Part shown: piece after piece, positions 33,686 to 41,636 of the stretch
Position numbering within the stretch: the first letter of the stretch is position 1
Layout: each line of letters starts with the position of its first letter
Assembly (NCBI RefSeq): GCF_000374185.1
Contig: NZ_KB910518.1
Location: forward strand, 3,543,687-3,607,686
Direction: 5' to 3'
DNA: 64,000 nt
Source: Paenibacillus sp. HW567
GTDB taxonomy: Bacteria > Bacillota > Bacilli > Paenibacillales > Paenibacillaceae
Notes under the pieces: generated by a model
What the model was told of the DNA's origin: nothing
The model's database searches: none
Seen by the model: only the letters and a program-made list of their open reading frames with translations
Made by a program: the position numbers and the translations under genes

Positions 33686-34441
33686 TTAGCCGAAGCGTCC
33701 GGATATATAGTCTTCAGTGCGGGAGTCCTTGGGATTGGAGAACAGCATCTCCGTATCCGCAGCCTCCACAATTACACCGTTCAGGAAAAATACTGTGCGG
33801 CCCGATACCCGTGCAGCCTGATGCATATTATGTGTGACCATGACGATCGTATACTTGTCCCGCAGCTCCTGTACCAGCTCCTCAATCTTAAGCGTGGAGA
33901 CCGGGTCGAGCGCTGAGGTCGCCTCATCCATCAGCAGAATATCAGGCTGCACAGCAAGTGCTCTGGCAATACACAAACGCTGCTGCTGTCCACCCGACAA
34001 GCTGAGTGCAGACTTCTTGAGGAAATCCTTCACCTCTTCCCAGAGGGCCGATTGGCGCAGGCTTTGTTCTACCAGCTCATCAAGCTCGGCTTTGCCGCGT
34101 ACTCCGTGCAGACGGGGACCGTATGCCACATTGTCATAGATCGACTTCGGAAAAGGATTGGGCTGCTGAAACACCATGCCGACCTGCTTGCGCAGGCTTT
34201 CCACTTCCACCTCGTCGCTGTAAATGTTTTTGCCGCCAATGTTCACTGTTCCTTCAATACGTGTTCCGGGTATCATATCATTCATTCGGTTAAGTGTGCG
34301 CAGCAGGGTAGACTTACCACAGCCGGAAGGACCGATAAATGCGGTCACCTGCTTCTCCGGAATCTGCAAATCGACGCTCTTCAGCGCATGGAAAGACTCA
34401 TAGTAGAGATCTAGCTTCTCTATGTCAATGATGGATTTCAT
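33686..34441 (-). CDS. pstB: Phosphate ABC transporter ATP-binding protein
   Basis: ATPase of the high-affinity phosphate importer, about 251 residues. Walker [14 protein letters not shown]-loop [19 protein letters not shown], signature [15 protein letters not shown] and Walker [13 protein letters not shown] are all typical of PstB. The start at ATG 34441 has AAGGAG 12 nt upstream; the frame also allows ATG 34480, which lacks a ribosome site but cannot be excluded. The partner genes pstS, pstC and pstA are not in this window. A four-repeat Pho box lies just upstream. Confidence 0.95.
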   Translation of the reverse strand: MKSIIDIEKLDLYYESFHALKSVDLQIPEKQVTAFIGPSGCGKSTLLRTLNRMNDMIPGTRIEGTVNIGGKNIYSDEVEVESLRKQVGMVFQQPNPFPKSIYDNVAYGPRLHGVRGKAELDELVEQSLRQSALWEEVKDFLKKSALSLSGGQQQRLCIARALAVQPDILLMDEATSALDPVSTLKIEELVQELRDKYTIVMVTHNMHQAARVSGRTVFFLNGVIVEAADTEMLFSNPKDSRTEDYISGRFG

Positions 34442-34493
34442 TAGTTTTTGTGTCTCCTTCTCATCATCTTCGTACCCCATGATAAGCTTTCAG

Positions 34494-34532
34494 TGTAAAT
34501 AGAGTTGAAGAGGATTGTTAACTCAGTGTAAA
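34494..34532 (-). promoter_or_regulatory. Pho box upstream of pstB (four repeats)
   Basis: On the minus strand TTTACA (34532), TTAACA (34521), TTCAAC (34509) and TTTACA (34499) follow each other at 10-12 bp spacing. B. subtilis PhoP binds TTAACA-like direct repeats 11 bp apart, so this is a likely PhoP-activated promoter. Confidence 0.7.
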
Positions 34533-34570
34533 ATCGCATGTCAGGTTTGAGCATATAATCTGCCTGACAG

Positions 34571-34608
34571 AAAAGAACGCCGTCATTTCAAATGACAGGC
34601 GTTCTTTT
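34571..34608 (-). terminator. Terminator overlapping the 3' end of phoP
   Basis: AAAAGAACGCC and GTCATTT pair with AAATGAC and GGCGTTCTTTT. The phoP stop codon (34588-34590) lies inside the hairpin, so the last codons of phoP form one arm. On the minus strand it ends in CTTTT. Confidence 0.75.
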
Positions 34609-35316
34609 CTTGTTCACGACCAGTTTATAGCCGACACCCCGGATTGAATCAATATGCACCGATTCCGGGTCCAGCTCCAGCTTCTTGCGCAGAGAGCTGA
34701 CATGAACGTCCACCGTCCGTTGTCCGCCGATATAATCAAAACCCCAGACGGCATTCATCAGATCATCCCGGGTCAGCACCACACCCGGCTTGCGGGCCAG
34801 ATACAGCAGAACCTCGAATTCCTTAGGACGCAGATTGATGCTCTGTCCACCCAGTGAGACCTCATACCGCTCAGGGTAAATTTCCAGTTGGCCCAGAATG
34901 ATGGTTGAAGCGGCCACAGCGGCTTCCGGCTGCACGTCCTCGGCCATCCCGGATATCCGGCGCAGCACCGCACTAACACGGGCAAGCAGCTCCGATACGC
35001 CAAAGGGCTTGGTGATGTAGTCATCGGCGCCGGATTTCAGGCCGCGGACCACATCCTCTTCAGCATTTTTGGCGGTTAGCACGATAACGGGCGTGCGGAT
35101 GCCCTGACCGCGCAGCTTATCCAGAATATCAATCCCGTTCATACCAGGCAGCATGAGATCCAATACGATTAAATCAAAAGGTTCTCTAGTCGCACGGTCA
35201 TATCCTGCCGTTCCATGATCCTCCACCGTCACCTCATAGCCTTCCTGCGTCAAATTATAGGACAGCAGCCGTGCAAGTGTCGGTTCATCTTCAATGACAA
35301 GCAATCGTTGTGCCAT
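34588..35316 (-). CDS. phoP: Response regulator PhoP
   Basis: OmpR-family regulator of 242 residues that switches on phosphate-starvation genes. The receiver domain has the acidic pair in VIEDEP, the phosphoacceptor in LIVLDLMLPGMNG and K in TKPFGVSELL. The winged helix ends in HIDSIRGVGYKLV. ATG 35316 is chosen because GGGGGA lies 4 nt upstream; ATG 35334 has no ribosome site. It is placed downstream of phoR here, the reverse of the B. subtilis phoP-phoR order. A Pho box lies about 70 bp upstream, which fits self-activation. Confidence 0.95.
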   Translation of the reverse strand: MAQRLLVIEDEPTLARLLSYNLTQEGYEVTVEDHGTAGYDRATREPFDLIVLDLMLPGMNGIDILDKLRGQGIRTPVIVLTAKNAEEDVVRGLKSGADDYITKPFGVSELLARVSAVLRRISGMAEDVQPEAAVAASTIILGQLEIYPERYEVSLGGQSINLRPKEFEVLLYLARKPGVVLTRDDLMNAVWGFDYIGGQRTVDVHVSSLRKKLELDPESVHIDSIRGVGYKLVVNKKRTPVI

Positions 35317-35383
35317 AGGTTCCCCCGTCTTCATATGTTATAAAATTTACAAAACTGTTGGCATGCCCATCATATCACCAGAA

Positions 35384-35400
35384 TGTTAACCCGGTGTAAA
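35384..35400 (-). promoter_or_regulatory. Pho box upstream of phoP
   Basis: On the minus strand TTTACA (35400-35395) and TTAACA (35389-35384), exactly 11 bp apart, in the context TTTACACCGGGTTAACA. The same context occurs at the pstB box (TTTACACTGAGTTAACA). Confidence 0.65.
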
Positions 35401-35488
35401 ATAATTAAGCTTTCATTATATTTCCGTGCTTTCAAATTAATATTATACGGCATCCTGTGCCCGCCACTCAAAAGCCAATCTGCCAAGC

Positions 35489-37282
35489 CTACTCCGCTTC
35501 ATCCTGCAGCAGCGGCAGTTCAAGGATGAAGGAGCTGCCGATGCCGAGGTCGCTCTCTACCGAGATCGAGCCGCGGTGCAGTTCCACCAGATGCTTGACA
35601 ATCGACAGCCCCAGACCGGTTCCGCCGGAGCTTCTGGATCTGGCTTTGTCCACCCGGTAGAACCGCTCGAAGATCCGCGGCAAATCCTTGCGCGGAATGC
35701 CCATCCCGGTATCAGTGACGGTAAAGACAACCGTTTCCGTGCCATCCGCCTTTTGCCCGTTAACAACGGTTATCTTCACGCTTCCCCCTTCATGGGTATA
35801 GTTGATTGCATTGGAAAGCAGATTCATGAAAATCTGCCGCAGCTTGTCCTCATCGCCCTCCACGAACAGCTCTGCAGGCACATCTGCGCTAAGACTGATA
35901 TTCTTCTTCTCCGCAACCTTGCTCATCGTCTCCAGCATAGAATCGAAAAATTCAATCAGATGCACGGGCGAGCATTCCAACTGCACACGTTTGGATTCAA
36001 TTTTGGACAGCTCCAGAATGTCTCCGATCAGACGGTTCAGACGCTCATTCTCATCGTAAATAATCTGCAGAAAAGAGCGGGCGGTCTTCTCATCCGTTAC
36101 ACCGCCGCCGAGCAGGGTCTCGGCAAAGCCTTTGACCGCGGCAACCGGGGTCTTCAATTCATGGGACACATTGGCCACGAACTCGCTGCGCATTTTTTCC
36201 AGACGGCGGATTTCCGTCACCTCCTGCAGCAGGAACAGCATTCCCCGGCAGGCCCCGTCCTGCATCATTGGAACGCCATCGAGCCGTACAATCCGCTCCG
36301 CGGGGTTGTAGATGCTCCGCTCTTCATGGATCGGCTCCTTGCGGGAAACGCCCTCCTCAATCAGACGGGTAAGCTCATAATGATGCTTCAGCTCCTTATA
36401 GGAGTGCCCGGTCATCTCGCTGTTCTTCACATCCAGCAGCCGCTCTGAGGCACGGTTCAGCAGCGCAATCTCACCTTCGGCATTGATCATGACTATTCCG
36501 CCGGTCATGTTGTCCAGCACGCTCTGCAGCAGATCCTCGTTGTCACGGATTGTCTTAAGCTGGGCCTGCAGGCTGTCCGCCATGGCATTGATCGCATTCG
36601 CGAGCTGCCCGACCTCATCCTTGCGCCGCATCGGCACTCTGGCATCGTAGTCCAAGTCGGTAATGCGGCGGGCTACCCTTGTAATCTGCTCCAGCGGAGA
36701 GGTCATGCTGGAGGCTACCTTGTAGCTGACAAAGGTTGCCGCGATGAACAGCAGCACAAGTCCGCCGGCCATAATCATCCAGGCACGGTTCAGCCCCTCC
36801 GTCACAGCGTCGAGGCCCATAGAGAGACGGATGTAACCGTCGAAGCCCTGATCCGAGACTACGGCTCCCGCCACGTACAGCATTTTGCGGTCCAGTGTAT
36901 CGCTGTAGCGGATCGCCCGGCCAATTCCTTCTTGGGCTGCAAGCACTTCCTCTTCACGGGTCGAGTGGTTATCCATTTGCTGCGGGTTCTTCTCTGAATC
37001 ACCGATGACCTTGCCTTCCTTTGTAATGAAGGTTATTCGTGAATTGGTCAGCTTGGCGATACGTTTAGCCTCCGCCGTGTAGTAATTCATAGCATCCGGA
37101 CCGTTCATATCCGTGAATTTGAAGGTGCCGGAGAGCAGTTTTATTTCCCGGGACATGTTTTCTTCGAGCGCCGAAATATGGGAATTCTTAAATAACTGGG
37201 CCATAGTGATACCGGCGCCGATCATGGATATTCCAATCAGTGCCATCAGTATGACCGTAAGGCGGATGCGAAACGGTTTCAT
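35489..37282 (-). CDS. phoR: Phosphate sensor histidine kinase PhoR
   Basis: Membrane kinase of 597 residues. The order is TM1 (about 8-28), an extracytoplasmic Cache-like domain (30-165), TM2 (168-190), HAMP (MTSPLEQITRVARRI), PAS (NMTGGIVMINAEGEIALLNRAS), HisKA with the phosphorylated histidine in NVSHELKTPVAAVKG, and an ATPase domain (NAINYTHEGG, GTGLGLSIVKHLVELH). This matches PhoR/WalK-type kinases; the neighbouring phoP, pstB and phoU fix the assignment. It is separated from phoP by 172 nt with an own Pho box, so the two can be expressed separately. Confidence 0.93.
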   Translation of the reverse strand: MKPFRIRLTVILMALIGISMIGAGITMAQLFKNSHISALEENMSREIKLLSGTFKFTDMNGPDAMNYYTAEAKRIAKLTNSRITFITKEGKVIGDSEKNPQQMDNHSTREEEVLAAQEGIGRAIRYSDTLDRKMLYVAGAVVSDQGFDGYIRLSMGLDAVTEGLNRAWMIMAGGLVLLFIAATFVSYKVASSMTSPLEQITRVARRITDLDYDARVPMRRKDEVGQLANAINAMADSLQAQLKTIRDNEDLLQSVLDNMTGGIVMINAEGEIALLNRASERLLDVKNSEMTGHSYKELKHHYELTRLIEEGVSRKEPIHEERSIYNPAERIVRLDGVPMMQDGACRGMLFLLQEVTEIRRLEKMRSEFVANVSHELKTPVAAVKGFAETLLGGGVTDEKTARSFLQIIYDENERLNRLIGDILELSKIESKRVQLECSPVHLIEFFDSMLETMSKVAEKKNISLSADVPAELFVEGDEDKLRQIFMNLLSNAINYTHEGGSVKITVVNGQKADGTETVVFTVTDTGMGIPRKDLPRIFERFYRVDKARSRSSGGTGLGLSIVKHLVELHRGSISVESDLGIGSSFILELPLLQDEAE

Positions 37283-37364
37283 CAGAATTAGTCCTCTTTC
37301 TTGTCATTATGTCCTTGAGAACATCCTACCTTCATTTTCGCCAAAATACCAGTTCCTCAAAGAT

Positions 37365-37381
37365 TATCAACGCAGTGTAAA
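37365..37381 (-). promoter_or_regulatory. Possible Pho box upstream of phoR
   Basis: On the minus strand TTTACA (37381-37376) followed at 11 bp by TTGATA (37370-37365). The first half matches the other two boxes (TTTACACTGCGTT), the second is weaker. It lies in the divergent region shared with the LacI-type gene. Confidence 0.5.
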
Positions 37382-37486
37382 CTTAAGGGGGGCTTCAAGC
37401 CTGAATAGAGGCCTTTTTGAAATTATGGTATTATGACAAGCAGAAGGTCATGCTCACAAAAATGCTAAAGTTCGCGAGGGAAGCCG

Positions 37487-38512
37487 ATGAAAGTAACAAT
37501 TTCGGATGTTGCCAAAGCCGCCAATGTGGCTAAATCCACCGTCTCCAAGGTGCTGAACGATTCTCCCAAAATATCCGCCGAAACCAAGCTCAGAATCCGC
37601 GAGATCATGAAGCAAATGAATTATACGCCAAGCAGTATAGCTACGGGTCTGGCCAGACAAAGAAGCCACACGGTCGGACTGCTGGTGGACATGTCCAAGG
37701 AAAGCGAGTTCCTCAACCAGTTCTTTTACAATATTATCGGAGGAATTGAGAGTGTCATCGGGCCTCTGAAGTACGAATTAACGATCTGCAATGTTCAGCA
37801 TAGTGATGAGGAAGGCCATTTCCTGAACAGGCTTGTGCTGAACCAGCGTGTTGACGGCATTATTGCCAACAACTCGGTGCTGACCAAAGAGCTCTCCATG
37901 GAGCTGGACCGGCTGGACTTCCCCTACGTCTCCATCGGTGAGATTGACGCTCCCGCAAGCTGGGTCGATTTCGACAATGAAGCCGGGGGGAGAATGCTGA
38001 CCAGCCATCTGCTGCAGCAGGGATATATCAGACCCGCTTTTATCGGCGGAGAACGGGACGAGCGGATTTTTACCCGGAGGCTAAACGGCTATCTTCAGGC
38101 TATGCAGCAGGCAGGACTCAGCGCCCGAGAGGACTGGACTGTAAACGTCCGCGCCGACGAGCATGAAGGCTACCGGGCCGCAAGGGAGCTTTTATCCTCT
38201 GAAGAGCAAGAACGCCCGGACTCTGTTGTATGCATGACTAACTATGCTGCCTTCGGCGTACTGAAAGCCGCCCGCGAGCTGGGAATCGAAGTTCCCGGAC
38301 AGCTTGGCGTCGCCGCTTTTGACGAGTATCCCTTGTCGCGTTATACGACTCCTCCATTGACCTCGCTGAATATAGATACCTTCAAGCTTGGCGTAACCTC
38401 CGGCCAGTGGCTGATGGATCGCATTCAGGGCAGCGGTATGGCATCCCGGCACATGCAGTTGGAGCCGGAGCTCATCGTCCGTGAGTCCTCTGCAAAAAAG
38501 CAGCTTTCCTAG
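37487..38512 (+). CDS. LacI/GalR family transcription regulator
   Basis: Repressor of 341 residues. The N-terminal helix-turn-helix and hinge are clear (TISDVAKAANVAKSTVSKVLND, then YTPSSIATGLARQRSHTVGLL), followed by a periplasmic-binding-protein-like sensor domain ending in ELIVRESSAKK. The ligand is probably a sugar, but no sugar genes adjoin it. GAGGG lies 7 nt before ATG. Its 3' end overlaps the convergent gene at 38509 by 4 nt. A LacI-type palindrome is found upstream of the amylase at 44737, but a link is not shown. Confidence 0.93.
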   Translation: MKVTISDVAKAANVAKSTVSKVLNDSPKISAETKLRIREIMKQMNYTPSSIATGLARQRSHTVGLLVDMSKESEFLNQFFYNIIGGIESVIGPLKYELTICNVQHSDEEGHFLNRLVLNQRVDGIIANNSVLTKELSMELDRLDFPYVSIGEIDAPASWVDFDNEAGGRMLTSHLLQQGYIRPAFIGGERDERIFTRRLNGYLQAMQQAGLSAREDWTVNVRADEHEGYRAARELLSSEEQERPDSVVCMTNYAAFGVLKAARELGIEVPGQLGVAAFDEYPLSRYTTPPLTSLNIDTFKLGVTSGQWLMDRIQGSGMASRHMQLEPELIVRESSAKKQLS

Positions 38513-39033
38513 AGCTTAATAATACGGATGCTTTTCAGAATTTGCACCAGCTTCTGCTGATTCTTATCCAGCATTGCTTTATCCTCAAAACGTACCGCCG
38601 CACCATAAAAGCCGGGAGCAATAGCCTGCTCCAGTATTAGCTGCCAATTCCCGTCCTCCTGGTCTTTATAAAGTGCGCCCTGCACCCCTTGCTTGGTAGA
38701 GAACTGCTCTTTGACAAAGCCGGCTTCGGGTTGGCCGATGGTCCCGTACTGGGCGTAGATCCGAATGGAATTACGCTCGTCACCGGCAAGCAGCAGCTCC
38801 ACTCCTTCATCGGGACTAGCTTCAATATTGGCATTTCCCGCCTGGCGCGGCTTTTGTACGACCGTCCACCCTTTGGGCACATCCACAACAAAGCTGGTTT
38901 CTCCGGTTTTGAAATGCACACGTTGCTGCCCGGGGTACAACAACACCACAGCCATGATTACAAGGAGCAGAAAGATTCCGCACACACTCATCCATAACAC
39001 TTTCTTGTCTGTCAGCACATGGGGTTGAGACAA
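38509..39033 (-). CDS. Membrane-anchored hypothetical protein
   Basis: A 174-residue protein with one N-terminal membrane helix (VLWMSVCGIFLLLVIMAVVLLYP) and an exported domain of about 145 residues (ETSFVVDVPKGWTVVQKP...), which resembles the compact beta-sheet fold of PsbP/DUF1795-like proteins in length and pattern only. TTG 39033 lies 7 nt after AGGAGGT and is preferred over GTG 39042, which overlaps that ribosome site. Function unknown. Confidence 0.75.
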   Translation of the reverse strand: MSQPHVLTDKKVLWMSVCGIFLLLVIMAVVLLYPGQQRVHFKTGETSFVVDVPKGWTVVQKPRQAGNANIEASPDEGVELLLAGDERNSIRIYAQYGTIGQPEAGFVKEQFSTKQGVQGALYKDQEDGNWQLILEQAIAPGFYGAAVRFEDKAMLDKNQQKLVQILKSIRIIKL

Positions 39034-39127
39034 TTCAGCCACCTCCTGCTTGGCAGTTCATAATAATCTATGCCAAGATTAACCGAATACGCTCTGGTTT
39101 TCATTGACATTTGATTCTGTCCGCAAC

Positions 39128-39155
39128 AAAAAGAGGCCGCATTTGGCCTCTTTTT
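39128..39155. terminator. Bidirectional terminator
   Basis: AAAAAGAGGCC, loop GCATTT, GGCCTCTTTTT. It separates the minus-strand gene at 38509 from the methyltransferase operon; as the hairpin lies 49 nt beyond the methyltransferase stop, it most likely ends that operon. Confidence 0.85.
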
Positions 39156-39203
39156 GCGCCGCAAGGATTGCCGCGTAATTGGTACGCCCGGGCAGCTACG
39201 TGG

Positions 39204-39959
39204 TTATTTTCTGCTGCTGACCGCGATATAATTTAAGCTTTTGCCTGACCGGTTAAAAAATTGGTACATCCTCTTGAACATCCCTCTGTTATCCTTTTTC
39301 AAACCGTTCTTAACGATGCCCATTGTACCCCACAAGCCTTCATCGCGAATCATTCCCGCAGGATTCATCAGCGACATTGCACCATGAGACACTGTAACTT
39401 TGCTGAAGCCGATGCTGCTGAACAGATGCTTCCAGTTCTCCAGGGATAAGGGTGACACATTCACCCGGATGATGCCCCTTAAGGTGTCCACCAAATCTTC
39501 GGGAGTGCCCGGGGTCAGCATAATATCATGAGTCAACAACACCCCGCCCGGCTTCAGAACACGGTAGTATTCAGAGATGGCCTTCTGCTTCGCCGCATCG
39601 CCCAGCATGGTCAGCATCGCTTCATTTACAACAACGTCGAACGTTTCATTCTCAAAAGGCAGCTTCATTGCATTAGCCTGGACGACATGGATGTATTCCT
39701 GCAACTGATGCTTGGCAATATTCTTTTTGCCCTTTTCCAGGGCTTTCGCATCCATATCCACCGCCGTAATACGGCAATGATATTGCTTCGCCAGTTCAAT
39801 GGAAGTCGTGCACATATTACAGGCCACTTCCAGCACTTGCGTGTCTTGAGACAAGCCCGCTTGCCCAATCAGCCACCGGGTTGCCGTAATCCCGCCTGGC
39901 CGCAGCCGTTTTTTTCCCAGTTTCGCCAAAAAAGTATGTCCGGCTTCCACCTTCGCCAT
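39204..39959 (-). CDS. Class I SAM-dependent methyltransferase
   Basis: Protein of 251 residues with a Rossmann methyltransferase domain: motif I region TQVLEVACNMCTTSIELA, acidic motif II ITAVDMDAKALEKGKKN, motif post I VVQANAMKLPFENETFDVVV and motif IV-like VLKPGGVLLTHDIML. In motif I the usual glycine-rich loop (ExGxGxG) is replaced by ACNMCTTS with two cysteines, which is unusual. The C-terminal part (about 195-251) is basic. It is the last gene of an operon with two cupins, divergent from a Crp/Fnr regulator. Substrate unknown. Confidence 0.87.
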   Translation of the reverse strand: MAKVEAGHTFLAKLGKKRLRPGGITATRWLIGQAGLSQDTQVLEVACNMCTTSIELAKQYHCRITAVDMDAKALEKGKKNIAKHQLQEYIHVVQANAMKLPFENETFDVVVNEAMLTMLGDAAKQKAISEYYRVLKPGGVLLTHDIMLTPGTPEDLVDTLRGIIRVNVSPLSLENWKHLFSSIGFSKVTVSHGAMSLMNPAGMIRDEGLWGTMGIVKNGLKKDNRGMFKRMYQFFNRSGKSLNYIAVSSRK

Positions 39960-39977
39960 TTCCCCGCCCCCTGATCT

Positions 39978-40328
39978 CTATTCTTTATCCGGCTTGACCA
40001 CTGTCAGCAGCATGTGAAAAGCCTCCCGCGCCCGCAGCGCATGCGGAATCTCTGAAGGCATCACAATAGATTCGCCTTGCGAGACAGTATATTGCTGATC
40101 GCCAATTGTAATCTCAGCCACGCCCGACAGGACATGAACCAGCGCATCCCCTTTTGTCGTGTGCATCTTGATGCCTTCCCCCTGGTCCAAAGAGAATAAG
40201 GTCATGCCCAGATTCGGGCGCTGCACCAGTGTCATGCTTGAGGTCTGATTAGGGGCTACCGGGATTAGGCCGTCCAGCTTCATGACTTGGGAGTGCGGTA
40301 ATTTTTTGATATATTGGTTATTTTCCAT
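39978..40328 (-). CDS. Small cupin-domain protein
   Basis: A 116-residue single cupin. Motif 1 is GEGIKMHTTKGDALVHVLSG, in which one histidine is kept, and motif 2 is SQGESIVMPSEIPHAL. ATG 40328 has GAGGAG 10 nt upstream; an ATG three codons earlier lies too close. Cupins of this size bind metals or small molecules, or act as sensors; no catalytic role can be assigned. It lies 15 and 18 nt from its operon neighbours. Confidence 0.85.
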   Translation of the reverse strand: MENNQYIKKLPHSQVMKLDGLIPVAPNQTSSMTLVQRPNLGMTLFSLDQGEGIKMHTTKGDALVHVLSGVAEITIGDQQYTVSQGESIVMPSEIPHALRAREAFHMLLTVVKPDKE

Positions 40329-40352
40329 AGCGCTCATGCTCCTCTTCTTCTG

Positions 40353-40673
40353 TTAATTGAGTCCATTCATTTGCACAAACTTGCATCTGCCTGGGGCCTC
40401 GATAGAGTGCTCCGTATTCCTTGTAATTGCGAAGAATTCACCGGCGTTAACGGTAACAGGCTGACCTTGTAGCGTTAGATTCAGTTGTCCTTCCAGCACA
40501 TAGATGACCTTCATATTCGGTGAAGACTCATTGCTGATGCTCTCGCCGGAGTCCATTGCATACAGCAGCAGGTCCATATTGACCTCGCTTGCCAGCGTGC
40601 GGCTCGTAATTTGCCGGTCCCGGTATACCACCAAATCGCGCAAATTCACTGCCTGCTCAAAGGGAATGTTCAT
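40353..40673 (-). CDS. Small cupin-domain protein, first gene of operon
   Basis: A 106-residue cupin. Motif 1 is SGESISNESSPNMKVIYVLEGQ, which lacks the usual histidines, and motif 2 is VNAGEFFAITRNTEHSI. AGGAGGT lies 6 nt before ATG. It leads the cupin-cupin-methyltransferase operon and is divergent from the Crp/Fnr gene, which suggests the operon is controlled by that regulator. Confidence 0.85.
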   Translation of the reverse strand: MNIPFEQAVNLRDLVVYRDRQITSRTLASEVNMDLLLYAMDSGESISNESSPNMKVIYVLEGQLNLTLQGQPVTVNAGEFFAITRNTEHSIEAPGRCKFVQMNGLN

Positions 40674-40798
40674 AGCGACCTCCTAACTTATGCAAAAATA
40701 GCAGTCACAACTTGCAAAATGAACTATAATGATCTCAGCAAGTTATTGAGAATGTTTATCAATTACTGAAAGTATAGCAGAGCCTACACAAATTTTCG

Positions 40799-40812
40799 GT
40801 TGCCATGGCAAC
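40799..40812. promoter_or_regulatory. Perfect 14-bp palindrome before the Crp/Fnr gene
   Basis: GTTGCCATGGCAAC ends directly before the ribosome site AGGAGG of the regulator. It could be an operator for self-control or an RNA stem next to the ribosome site. Confidence 0.5.
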
Positions 40813-40824
40813 AGGAGGTGACAA

Positions 40825-41496
40825 TTGTCGAAAATGTATATCAATTCGTTCAAGGAGACGGCATTGTTCAAAGGTTTTTCCGAGCAGGAGATTGTTCAGT
40901 CTCTGGCCTGTCTGGACGGGTATAGCCAAGCGTACCGGAAGAAAGAGATTATTATCAACAAAGAGGAGCGGCTGCATTCGATTGGGGTCGTTCTGCGGGG
41001 CACCCTGTTCATGTGTAAGGAAGATCCTATGGGGATGCGGTTTATTTTTTCGGAGCTTAACGCAGGGGCCATTGTCGGGGAAACGGCGCTTCATGCGGGC
41101 CAGCAACAGACAGGCTATGAGATAACGGCGGCAACCGATTGCGAGGTGCTGTTTATCCGGATTGATCAGATCGTACGGCCCGGCCAGGTGATCTGCTCGC
41201 TGAGAGCCAGGATTATTGAGAATCTCGTCAGCCTTATACTGCACAAGAATCAGGAATTATACGACAAGCTGGACATCGTGACGCATAAAAATCTTCGCAA
41301 CAAAATTCTCTACTACTTGCAGCAGCAAGCGAAAAAAAATAACAGTCCCAGCTTCACCATTCCCTTTTCGCGGGAGGAGCTGGCCTATTACTTGGGTGTG
41401 GACAGAAGCGCCTTGTCCCGCGAGCTAAGCCGGATGAAGGCCGAAGGATTCCTCACTTATTCCCGCAATGCCTTCCGGGTTCTTCAAAGTGAATAA
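40825..41496 (+). CDS. Crp/Fnr family transcription regulator
   Basis: Regulator of 223 residues. TTG 40825 follows AGGAGG by 6 nt; the next ATG (40834) is too far. Residues about 10-125 form a cyclic-nucleotide-binding-like beta-roll (LFKGFSEQEIVQSL, IFSELNAGAIVGETALHAG). The C-terminal winged helix (about 165-223) reads IPFSREELAYYLGVDRSALSRELSRMKAEGFL. The N-terminus has no cysteine cluster like Fnr, so it is not an iron-sulfur oxygen sensor. The effector is unknown. It is divergent from the cupin operon. Confidence 0.92.
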   Translation: MSKMYINSFKETALFKGFSEQEIVQSLACLDGYSQAYRKKEIIINKEERLHSIGVVLRGTLFMCKEDPMGMRFIFSELNAGAIVGETALHAGQQQTGYEITAATDCEVLFIRIDQIVRPGQVICSLRARIIENLVSLILHKNQELYDKLDIVTHKNLRNKILYYLQQQAKKNNSPSFTIPFSREELAYYLGVDRSALSRELSRMKAEGFLTYSRNAFRVLQSE

Positions 41497-41554
41497 CGGG
41501 TCTCGTCGTTCTGCCGAAGCAAGCCGGCAATCCGTATAATTGACCGAAAACACA

Positions 41555-41592
41555 AGAGCAGCGATCACCCAATAATGGGAAATTGCTGCTCT
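41555..41592. terminator. Hairpin after the Crp/Fnr gene
   Basis: AGAGCAGC and AT pair with AT and GCTGCTCT around a loop. The T tract is poor, so termination strength is doubtful. It lies between two convergent genes. Confidence 0.5.
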
Positions 41593-41636
41593 GCTGTCTT
41601 CTTGCGGCTATTGAATGGACAGGGATGACTCTATGA

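Noticed and set aside
40745..40763. ATTGA-N9-TCAAT as an Fnr box
   Set aside because: The arms are 9 bp apart, whereas Fnr/Crp boxes need 4-6 bp between such arms; likely chance.
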